A stretch of 28,988 bases of DNA from positions 1-28,988 of the forward strand of contig JAZNGM010000018.1 in assembly GCA_045576455.1 (NCBI GenBank). Direction: 5' to 3'. Below, one piece after another: positions 15,684-22,867 of this stretch. Source of the stretch: RGIG4034 sp045576455 (GTDB lineage Bacteria; Bacillota; Clostridia; Lachnospirales; Lachnospiraceae). The notes beneath the pieces are model-generated. The model did not search any database and was not told the DNA's origin. It was given only the letters and a program-made list of their open reading frames with translations. Numbering within the stretch: the first letter of the stretch is position 1; each line of letters starts with the position of its first letter. The position numbers and the translations under genes are program-made.

Positions 15684-16865
15684 ATGGACAAAAAAATGAC
15701 ATCCGGTGAAATTGCTAAAAAGGCAGGTATTTCACAAAAGACAGTAAGACTGTATGATGAAAAGGGGCTGCTTAAGCCCTCTGATTATTCGGAGGGAAAT
15801 TACAGACTCTACGACAAAGAAGCCTTGTTTGTGCTCGAAAAGATTATGGCGTTAAAGCAGGTAGGATTTTCTTTGGAGGAAATCCGTGATCATCTGGCAC
15901 AGGATGAAGATAAGGATATTTTTACAACGCTTAAGGATCAGCTTGATATGCTTAATAAGCGTAAGGCTGAGATAGAAAAAACCATTACATGTATTCAGAA
16001 TGCAATTACACGGTGTGACGGTAAGGCCGATTGGGATACCATAGCAGAGATTATGTGGAGTATCCAGAAGGATCAGGGCGCCGATACCAGACATATGGAT
16101 GCTTTAAAACATACCATTGACCCGGTGGACTGGTATGAAAAGATATATGAATCGCTTAATATCCGTGCCGGAATGAATGTACTTGATTTAGGCTGTGGCT
16201 ACAGTAAGCTCTGGAGAAACAATTTCGATAAGATCCCGGATAACCTTAAGGTATATGGTTACGATTTACATGGAAGCTGGGCAGAAGATTTTGAAAAATA
16301 CCTGGAAGAGAATAAAGGTGCGCTTAAACAGGGAACCGATATTCAGGTTATTTATGAAGATGTGGAAGAGCAGGCTACATGGGATTCCATTAAAAAGCAG
16401 GGACCGTATTCGCTTGTAGTGGCACATTATGTAGGTTCATTTCTTAAAGATATTGAGACGTTTTTGCAGAATGCATCAGCAGTTCTTAAAGAGGACGGAA
16501 TGTTTTCGTTTAATACTTATAGTAGCGATGATGAGCTTTCTTTCTGGCAGGAAGTATTTGAAAACGCCGGTATAAATGCAAGTTTTGCCAAGGAATACGC
16601 TAAGACTATTTATAAAAAGTATGAAGATGGAAAAGCAGTATTATCAAAATACTTTTCCAGAATAGAAGAAGTAAAGCTTTTAAATACTTTCCGCTATACA
16701 GATTTAAATGAGTTAATTGACAGGGTGTACAGAAGATATCCATATCATAAAAAGAATATTACGGATGCTGAAGTAAAGCTCAGGGAATATTTTGAGTCCA
16801 TACTTCAGAAGAACGGAGAAGTTATTATAAAATCCTCCAGTATATTTTCACATTGTTACAAATAA
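15684..16865 (+). CDS. MerR-family regulator fused to a SAM-dependent methyltransferase
   Basis: 393 residues, ATG 15684 with GAGGG upstream. The N-terminal MerR winged helix (about 5-73) includes SGEIAKKAGISQKTVRLYDEKGLL and NYRLYDKEALFVLEKI. A dimerising coiled coil (about 80-112) contains LDMLNKRKAEIEKTI. Where other MerR proteins carry a ligand-binding domain, this one has a class I methyltransferase fold: motif I VLDLGCG at 166-172, YGYDLHG as the acidic strand, and VVAHYVGSFLKD as the motif IV region. The C-terminal 100 residues probably complete the substrate lid. The protein could sense a small molecule or SAM through this domain, or methylate a compound and report on it. The MerR-type promoter suggests it controls itself; no other target is adjacent. 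The domain reading is secure, the function is not known. Confidence 0.85.
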   Translation: MDKKMTSGEIAKKAGISQKTVRLYDEKGLLKPSDYSEGNYRLYDKEALFVLEKIMALKQVGFSLEEIRDHLAQDEDKDIFTTLKDQLDMLNKRKAEIEKTITCIQNAITRCDGKADWDTIAEIMWSIQKDQGADTRHMDALKHTIDPVDWYEKIYESLNIRAGMNVLDLGCGYSKLWRNNFDKIPDNLKVYGYDLHGSWAEDFEKYLEENKGALKQGTDIQVIYEDVEEQATWDSIKKQGPYSLVVAHYVGSFLKDIETFLQNASAVLKEDGMFSFNTYSSDDELSFWQEVFENAGINASFAKEYAKTIYKKYEDGKAVLSKYFSRIEEVKLLNTFRYTDLNELIDRVYRRYPYHKKNITDAEVKLREYFESILQKNGEVIIKSSSIFSHCYK

Positions 16866-16894
16866 AGATATTTTGTGGTAAAGGGTTATATATG

Positions 16895-16930
16895 AAAGCC
16901 GGTTGCTTATATATCAGCAACCGGCTTTTT
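16895..16930 (+). terminator. Rho-independent terminator after the MerR-methyltransferase gene
   Basis: A 13-bp perfect helix, AAAGCCGGTTGCT (16895-16907) with AGCAACCGGCTTT (16916-16928), with an 8-base loop and five T at the end of the helix. It separates this gene from the convergent response-regulator gene. Confidence 0.92.
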
Positions 16931-16957
16931 ACATGCCTTTAATAGTTTCGCTCTTAA

Positions 16958-18262
16958 TTATTTCATTACTTCGTTGATGTTATTGATTACTTCGTCCTTT
17001 TCATAAGGCTTTGTAATAAATTTCTTGGCACCTAATTTCAATGCTTCAATGAGTTTGGACTGCTGTCCGGCAGCCGTAATCATAATGGCTTTTGCTGAAG
17101 CATCTTCTTTGAGAATTTCTTTTAACGCTTCAATACCGTCCATGTTCGGCATGGTAATATCAAGGGTTACCAGATCCGGCTTATGCTGCTTGTATGCTGC
17201 GACAGCCTGTACACCGTCAGAAGCTTCCGCAATGATGGAGTAGCCTTCGTCCTCTAAAATGGCGCTTAACATATTTCTTGACATTCTTGAGTCGTCTACG
17301 ATAAGAACACTTCCCTTAGAACCGGTTCTTGCGGTATATACGATGTCTTCGTTGCTTGAATAAACATATGGGATTTTACCCATTTCAACCGGTGAATTTA
17401 CAGCAATGACAAGGCTGATTGCACGGTTTTCAATATAAATCGGTAATACATAGAAATCGCCTTCAACGCTTTGGTCTTTATATGCGAAAGTCGGCTCCAT
17501 GTCAAAGTCAACTTCATCTTTACTGAGTTCAGAAGCAAACAAACCGCTGTTTACGTTGATGAATTCACAAACGGCGTCAAAAGCGTCATTTTCTGTGCCG
17601 TTATAAGAATCGTCAAAGAAGCCGGAAGCAACTGTTGTAAAAGCACCGTTTTCATCGGTTTCCAAAAGTGCGAGGTTAATGGTTGCATTGCCGACAATGC
17701 GCTGGCCTGCAAGATTTTTATATGGTAAAGATTTAATATGTTTTATTCTGTCAGCGTAAAAGTCTCTTGATACAAAACGGTTGATGTTACGTAAGAAAAG
17801 ACCTGCAAGCTCAGTTACATGCGGCTTTGCTGAAGCAGCAAATATAGGAATCAATGCATCTATATTATCGCTCTTTAAGGCAACCATCTCTTCGTCTGAG
17901 AAGCCTTTTTCCTTTTGGAAAGAAACCAGCGTTTTGTCAAGAACGGCAGGAGATAATCCTGTGGTTTCCGTTAAAGCCTGGATAAACTGCATATATGGAT
18001 TGCCTTGCTTTTCTAACAGACCGGAGATTTCGGATTCTGAAAGAAGACCTTTTTCAATGGCAATATCACCAAAACGTTTGTCAAACTGCATTTGCAGCTT
18101 GTTGATGGTTTCCACTTCGTCTTCGGTTAATAAACCTTCTGCGATAGCAATGGTTCCCAATTTTACGCGAATGGATAATTGTTTTTCGATGGCTGTTATG
18201 TAATCAGCGTCTTTTATTATTTCTTTTTCTACGAGATATTTTCCAAATAATTGACTAAACAT
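16958..18262 (-). CDS. Response regulator with triple MshEN-like repeats, CheX-like domain and C-terminal receiver
   Basis: 434 residues, ATG 18262 with a strong AGGAGG site. The N-terminal 86 residues are three copies of a 24-residue motif at exact 29-residue steps: Gly7/Gln28, Gly36/Gln57 and Gly65/Gln86, for example KLGTIAIAEGLLTEDEV and RFGDIAIEKGLLSESEI. This is the pattern (RLGxx..GLL..Q plus five spacer residues) of the MshEN / T2SSE N-terminal c-di-GMP-binding module. The middle (about 150-310) looks like a CheC/CheX phosphatase-type domain, with CEFINVNSG matching its ExxNxxxG signature. The C-terminus (about 318-434) is a CheY-like receiver: VLIVDDSRMSRN, phospho-acceptor Asp368 in LVTLDITMPNMDG, MITA and FITKPY. 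It has no DNA-binding output. It lies divergent from the hybrid kinase at 18459, a possible partner. The repeat assignment is from pattern only. Confidence 0.8.
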   Translation of the reverse strand: MFSQLFGKYLVEKEIIKDADYITAIEKQLSIRVKLGTIAIAEGLLTEDEVETINKLQMQFDKRFGDIAIEKGLLSESEISGLLEKQGNPYMQFIQALTETTGLSPAVLDKTLVSFQKEKGFSDEEMVALKSDNIDALIPIFAASAKPHVTELAGLFLRNINRFVSRDFYADRIKHIKSLPYKNLAGQRIVGNATINLALLETDENGAFTTVASGFFDDSYNGTENDAFDAVCEFINVNSGLFASELSKDEVDFDMEPTFAYKDQSVEGDFYVLPIYIENRAISLVIAVNSPVEMGKIPYVYSSNEDIVYTARTGSKGSVLIVDDSRMSRNMLSAILEDEGYSIIAEASDGVQAVAAYKQHKPDLVTLDITMPNMDGIEALKEILKEDASAKAIMITAAGQQSKLIEALKLGAKKFITKPYEKDEVINNINEVMK

Positions 18263-18291
18263 GTCATATCCTCCTAAGACCCATTTTTACC

Positions 18292-18297
18292 ATTATA
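18292..18297 (-). promoter_or_regulatory. Possible -10 box of the response-regulator gene
   Basis: A perfect TATAAT on the minus strand 30 bases before the ATG at 18262. No good -35 hexamer lies at normal spacing, so this is tentative. Confidence 0.4.
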
Positions 18298-18366
18298 TAA
18301 TATTGCATAAAAAAAGACCATATTTTTAAAAAAAATTATGAAAAATGTTGTATGCTGTATATAAAA

Positions 18367-18380
18367 ACTAACAGGTTAGT
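18367..18380. promoter_or_regulatory. Inverted repeat ACTAAC-AG-GTTAGT, candidate operator
   Basis: Perfect 6-bp arms with a 2-base centre, ending 8 bases before the -35 box of the hybrid-kinase promoter. A site just upstream of -35 is typical for an activator or an upstream repressor. The protein that binds it is unknown. Confidence 0.4.
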
Positions 18381-18388
18381 AATTTTTG

Positions 18389-18417
18389 TTGAAATAATTC
18401 CTGTTGTTCAATACAAT
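18389..18417 (+). promoter_or_regulatory. Promoter of the hybrid histidine kinase gene
   Basis: TTGAAA at 18389-18394, a 17-base spacer and TACAAT at 18412-18417. RNA would start near 18424, 35 bases before the GTG start at 18459. Confidence 0.75.
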
Positions 18418-18458
18418 TGAAAAATAGGGTGTTTTTTGCAAAATAAGGAGATGTAAAC

Positions 18459-21197
18459 GTGAAAAAGGGAAGAATTCAAAGCACAACCATATTAAAAAGT
18501 CTATTTGGTACGATACTCATATCAATTCTGTTACTGCTTGTTGTGGGTGAAATGGTGCTTCCGACGGAAGATCCGTCCAATAGCGGTACATGCTCTCTTT
18601 ATGAAGGAGAGTGGGAAGTGGTGCTTGAGGATGGAACAAGGGAAAGTGTTAAGGTGCCGGGAAAATACAATGCTAAAAGAGGGGCGACGGTCCGTTTGGA
18701 GACTACCTTGCCTGAGGATTTAAAGAGTACCTGGTTATGCATGCGCGCTTCCCAGCAGGATATGTATGTTTATGTAGAGGATGAACTCCGTACATCGTAC
18801 AGCACCAAAGAAACCCGGCTTGTCGGAAAAGACAGTGCCAGTGCCTTTGTCTTTTTCAAAGTTACTGCGCAGGATGCGGGTAAGGTGCTTGCCATCGAGA
18901 CAATAAGCCAATCAGAGTATTCAGGTTTTATCAATGAGGTATATATCGGCGATAAGTTTGATATTGCACTTATGGTAATAAAAGAGAGTTGCCTGGTACT
19001 TCTGGTATCCATTCTTATGTTTATTATCAGTTCACTTACGGTATTTTTGGGTTGTATATTACGGTTTGTATATAAAAAGAAAATAGATATTATTTATTTG
19101 GGACTGGGTATTTTGATTCTTTCACTGAATATGATGGTGGAATCTAGAATAAGACAGTTTTTTATAACGAATGTATCGCTGACATCGCATGTTGGTTTCA
19201 TGCTGACGATGATATTGCCGTTTCCGTTTTTGGTTTATACTAACAGAATACAGAAGGGAAGATACAGAAAAGTACATGTTGTGCTTTCCGCAGTAATCAT
19301 GGCGAACTTTATAATATCCACGATATTACAGGTAATTAATGCCGCTGATTTTGCGGATACCATGTTTATTTCATATTTCCTGATTATAGTGATGGTATTG
19401 TGTATAGCAGCTACTATTTTTATAGATGTAAAGCGTAAGAAGCTTAAGGAGTATGGTGTTGTTGTGTTAGGTTTTATTGCGATGATTATTGCATCGCTTT
19501 GGGAAACCGCTATTACCTTTTTCCCGGAACTGCCGTTTTTAGGTGGCGTTGCATTAAGCTTCGGATTGATTATGTTTCTGTTTATGGCGGGTATTAAAAC
19601 CGTTCAGGATATGCTGAATATCGAGCAGGAAAAGCAGATGGCGGTAGCCCGCAGCGCGGCCAAAGCAAATTTCATTGCAAATATGTCACATGAAATCCGT
19701 ACGCCGATTAACGCTATCATTGGTATGAATGAGATGATTCTGCGTGAAAATAAAGATGCGGCAATAGATGAATATGCCGTTAATATACAGAATTCAAGCC
19801 GCCTTTTGTTGGGACTTATCAATGATGTGCTGGATTTCTCCAAGATAGAAGCCGGTAAGATGGATATAGTAGAGACGGATTATGAACTTGCCGGAATGCT
19901 TTCGGATGTAATTAATGCCATTTCGCTTAGGGCAGAGAGTAAGAATCTTACGTTGTGTTCTAAAATTGAAGAGACATTACCTTCCGTCTTAAAAGGTGAT
20001 GAAATCAGAATACGTCAGATAATGAATAACCTTTTGTCGAATGCGGTTAAATATACAAAAGAGGGCGCCATAACACTTGGCGTAAAAGGAATCCGCATGG
20101 GAAATGTGTTCCATTTACAGATATCGGTGCGCGATACCGGCGTGGGAATTAAGCCGGAGGACATAGACAGACTCTTTACAAGTTTCCAGAGACTGGAAGA
20201 GGATAAGAACCGTTACATAGAAGGAACAGGACTGGGATTAAACATTACCAAGAGACTGGTTGATTTAATGGGCGGTAGTATATCGGTTGAAAGTGAGTAT
20301 GGAGAAGGCTCTGTATTCACCGTAATATTACCACAGGGCGTAAGCAGTAAAATGCCGTTAGGAAAGCTTGGCGACCGCATTATCAGTAAAAAAACGGAAG
20401 AAAATACACAGGAAGGTGCTTTATACGCACCAAGCGCTTCCGTACTTATTGTAGATGATAATAATACAAACCTGGCGGTTATCAAAGCGTTACTGAAACG
20501 TACCGGCATACAGCCGGATTTGGCTTCGGGCGGCAGGGAATGTCTTGAGATGTGTAAGGAAAAATTGTATGACATTATTTTAATGGACCATATGATGCCG
20601 GATCCGGATGGTATTGAAACCTTACATATACTCCGTCAGGATGAAAATAGTATAAACCGTGATACGAAGGTTATAGTATTGACCGCCAATGCGATTGCCG
20701 GTGTGGCAGAGGAGTATATTAAAGAGGGATTTTTGGATTACCTTTCCAAACCGGTTATGGCGGATGACCTGGAAGCAATGCTTTCAAAATATCTTCCCCG
20801 CAATAAGGTCATGAACTATAAAAGAAGTGATGACCGGTTTAGTCAGCGGGCTGCATTTGATAAAAGCTGCTTACTTGACAGAAAAGCCGGTATAAGATTT
20901 TGCGGTGGCCGGGAGGACTTATATAAAGAAGCTTTAGAAGTCTATTATACACAGGGAAAAACATATCTTAACCAGCTTACGGAATGTCTTGAGGCAAGAG
21001 ATTATAAGGTGTATGCGGTAATTGCACATGCCATAAAAGGTTCTTCCAAGACAATCGGGGCGATAAAGCTTTCAGAAAGAGCCTTAAGGATGGAAGAAGC
21101 AGCCAAAGCAGAAAATGCGGAAGTATTACTTGCGGACGGAAAAGTATTTTGTGAGGAATTAAAAGAAGTGCTTGACGCTATAGAAAAGGAATTATAA
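18459..21197 (+). CDS. Hybrid sensor histidine kinase: 7TM sensor, HisKA, HATPase, receiver, HPt
   Basis: 912 residues. Start GTG 18459 is 8 bases after AAGGAG. After one N-terminal helix (about 13-31) comes an extracytoplasmic beta-rich domain (about 40-165), then seven membrane helices (about 167-385), the plan of 7TMR-DISM sensors that often bind carbohydrate-like ligands. HisKA follows with His411 in NMSHEIRTP. The ATPase domain has the N box NNLLSNAVKY, DTGVGI and GTGLGL. The receiver (about 665-790) has VLIVDDNNTN and phospho-acceptor Asp710 in ILMDHMMP. The HPt domain (about 820-912) has His857 in AHAIKGSSKTIGA. The phosphorelay His411 to Asp710 to His857 is complete, so the final target is a separate response regulator. 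The divergent receiver protein at 16958 is the nearest candidate. The TIR gene starts 3 bases after the stop and is surely co-transcribed. Confidence 0.93.
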   Translation: MKKGRIQSTTILKSLFGTILISILLLLVVGEMVLPTEDPSNSGTCSLYEGEWEVVLEDGTRESVKVPGKYNAKRGATVRLETTLPEDLKSTWLCMRASQQDMYVYVEDELRTSYSTKETRLVGKDSASAFVFFKVTAQDAGKVLAIETISQSEYSGFINEVYIGDKFDIALMVIKESCLVLLVSILMFIISSLTVFLGCILRFVYKKKIDIIYLGLGILILSLNMMVESRIRQFFITNVSLTSHVGFMLTMILPFPFLVYTNRIQKGRYRKVHVVLSAVIMANFIISTILQVINAADFADTMFISYFLIIVMVLCIAATIFIDVKRKKLKEYGVVVLGFIAMIIASLWETAITFFPELPFLGGVALSFGLIMFLFMAGIKTVQDMLNIEQEKQMAVARSAAKANFIANMSHEIRTPINAIIGMNEMILRENKDAAIDEYAVNIQNSSRLLLGLINDVLDFSKIEAGKMDIVETDYELAGMLSDVINAISLRAESKNLTLCSKIEETLPSVLKGDEIRIRQIMNNLLSNAVKYTKEGAITLGVKGIRMGNVFHLQISVRDTGVGIKPEDIDRLFTSFQRLEEDKNRYIEGTGLGLNITKRLVDLMGGSISVESEYGEGSVFTVILPQGVSSKMPLGKLGDRIISKKTEENTQEGALYAPSASVLIVDDNNTNLAVIKALLKRTGIQPDLASGGRECLEMCKEKLYDIILMDHMMPDPDGIETLHILRQDENSINRDTKVIVLTANAIAGVAEEYIKEGFLDYLSKPVMADDLEAMLSKYLPRNKVMNYKRSDDRFSQRAAFDKSCLLDRKAGIRFCGGREDLYKEALEVYYTQGKTYLNQLTECLEARDYKVYAVIAHAIKGSSKTIGAIKLSERALRMEEAAKAENAEVLLADGKVFCEELKEVLDAIEKEL

Positions 21198-21200
21198 GTT

Positions 21201-22556
21201 ATGTATATTTTTATTTCGCATTCCTCGAAAGAAGCGGGGATAGCCAATGAATTATTAAATGCGATTGAAATGGCGGGAAACCGTTGCTTTATTGCACCGA
21301 GAGATATCCGCTTAGGTCACGAATATGCCGAGGAAATTGCTAACGGTATAGATTCGGTGGATGCCGTTTTGTTACTGTTGAGCGAGGCATCCAATAATTC
21401 GCCCCATGTTTTGCGGGAGATAGAAAGAGCGGTATCTAAAGGCATACCGGTTCTGGTATATAAGCTGGGAGATGTTAGACTCACTAAGTCAATGGAATAT
21501 TTCCTGATGACAAGACAATGGATGGAAGCAGGAAAAGACAGCTATGCTGATGTGGTGGCATGTATTCATAACCTTGAATGTGCTGATGGGAAGTCCGGGC
21601 AGAATGAAAAAAGTCATGAAAAGCCTAAACAAGAGAAACCCCGGCAACCGGTAATTAAGAAGGCAACCCGCAAACGCCCCATGCTTTTTGCAGGGATGTT
21701 AGCGGTAGTTTTGGTTATTGCTGCTCTTGTTGTTATGTTTTTGTTACCGGACAAATCTTTTACGGATATAGCCCTTGGTGACACGGTTATCATGGGTAAA
21801 TATAACGGTCAGGATATGTATTGGCGTGTGCTTAAAATATCCGATGACGGTAAGGAAGCCGTACTTGTAGCCCGTGATGTTATCAGCGTAAAGGCATTTG
21901 ATGCACCGGATAGCGGACGGTACAACCATGATGGTGAGGAAAACTACTTTTTTGCTGAAGAAAAGCTGGCTTCCGATTATGAACTGCAGGCGTATGTCAA
22001 GGGCAACAACAGTTGGGAAAAATCCACCATAAGAACGTGGCTTAATTCGGATAAGGAAACTGTCAGATACGACGGACAGGCTCCGGTATCGGAGGCGATG
22101 GCAGAAGGTGTTAACGGTTACAGCAGTGAAGAAGGATTTTTGTGTTCTTTTTCTAAAAAAGAGCTTGAAGCCATTAAGGTAACTAAAGTTGAGACAAAGG
22201 GAAATGTGCTTTCGGGTACCGATATGGTGGTAACGGAGGATAAAGTATTTTTACTTTCCCTTAAGGAACTTGATTGGTTTTCAGAGGCGAATGTTTCCAT
22301 GCTTTGTGTTCCGACAGAAGAAGCGGTAGAGAAAAACCAAACCTTCTGGTACAGGGATTATTGCCTTGACTATGGTGTGGAAAATATGATGTGGTGGCTC
22401 AGGGAGCCTGCGTCTGATTCTTCTTCTGAATGTTATCTTGTCGGAAACGGCTACAAGGAAGACAATATTTATACATGGGAAACAGGGGTGGAAAGCTTCG
22501 GCATACGGCCCGCCATGACAATAGACCTGACTAAAGCAGAAATCAAAGTGCATTAA
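21201..22556 (+). CDS. TIR-domain membrane protein with extracytoplasmic DUF6273-like domain
   Basis: 451 residues; ATG 21201 lies 3 bases after the kinase stop, with AAAAGGAA inside the kinase gene as ribosome site. Residues 1-125 are a TIR domain: FISHSSKEAGIANEL, then CFIAPRDIRLGHEYAEEI, a hydrophobic strand AVLLLLSEASNNSP, and LREIERAV, whose Glu73 aligns with the catalytic Glu of TIR NADases such as SARM1. A basic, Pro/Lys-rich linker (130-160) precedes one membrane helix (about 161-182). The remainder (185-451) resembles DUF6273: YWRVLKISDDGKEAVLVARD, SWEKSTIRTWLN, WWLREPASDS and FGIRPAMTIDL. The TIR part should be cytoplasmic and the DUF6273 part outside, a receptor-like layout. NAD cleavage is possible but not shown. 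It may work with the hybrid kinase in one pathway. Confidence 0.85.
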   Translation: MYIFISHSSKEAGIANELLNAIEMAGNRCFIAPRDIRLGHEYAEEIANGIDSVDAVLLLLSEASNNSPHVLREIERAVSKGIPVLVYKLGDVRLTKSMEYFLMTRQWMEAGKDSYADVVACIHNLECADGKSGQNEKSHEKPKQEKPRQPVIKKATRKRPMLFAGMLAVVLVIAALVVMFLLPDKSFTDIALGDTVIMGKYNGQDMYWRVLKISDDGKEAVLVARDVISVKAFDAPDSGRYNHDGEENYFFAEEKLASDYELQAYVKGNNSWEKSTIRTWLNSDKETVRYDGQAPVSEAMAEGVNGYSSEEGFLCSFSKKELEAIKVTKVETKGNVLSGTDMVVTEDKVFLLSLKELDWFSEANVSMLCVPTEEAVEKNQTFWYRDYCLDYGVENMMWWLREPASDSSSECYLVGNGYKEDNIYTWETGVESFGIRPAMTIDLTKAEIKVH

Positions 22557-22565
22557 ATTAAATAG

Positions 22566-22691
22566 AAGCGCCATATACACTAAAAGGAATGCTCTTGCTC
22601 CGTGAAAAAGCGTAGCGGCACATAGGATTGCAAAGTACGCAATCTAAGTGCCGACGTTTTTCAAGGTCCTTGGATAGTGAATATGGCGCTT
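22566..22691. repeat. Nested-hairpin intergenic element (structured RNA or MITE-like)
   Basis: A 126-base element starts 10 bases after the TIR stop codon. Its ends are an 11-bp perfect inverted repeat, AAGCGCCATAT (22566-22576) and ATATGGCGCTT (22681-22691), extended by CACT/AGTG. A middle helix pairs TGAAAAA and CGT and CGGCAC (22603-22621) with GTGCCG, ACG and TTTTTCA (22648-22663). The innermost helix is GATTGC (22626-22631) with GCAATC (22639-22644). TAG flanks both ends (22563-22565 and 22692-22694), like a 3-base target duplication. It may also act as the transcription end for the kinase-TIR operon. No known RNA family is recognised. Confidence 0.65.
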
Positions 22692-22867
22692 TAGCATTCT
22701 TAGCAGCCTATCTATAGACAAAAGTAAACGGATTGGTAGATATAGTACATGAAAAATCACAAGATAACACATGGAGAGAAAAAAATACCTGTGCTAAGAT
22801 TTATGCTGTGATAGAGATTAGAGAGAAATGTTGCGTTATTACACAAAACGTGTGAAGGAGGATGCAA
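22692..22867 (+). other. Leader region of the ABC exporter operon
   Basis: Rest of the 311-base gap between the TIR gene and the exporter. The only promoter-like site is a weak extended -10, TGCTAAGAT at 22792-22800, without a -35. An imperfect dyad ACAC-n5-GTGT lies at 22841-22853 just before the AAGGAGG ribosome site. I see no coding sequence or known riboswitch here. Confidence 0.35.
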
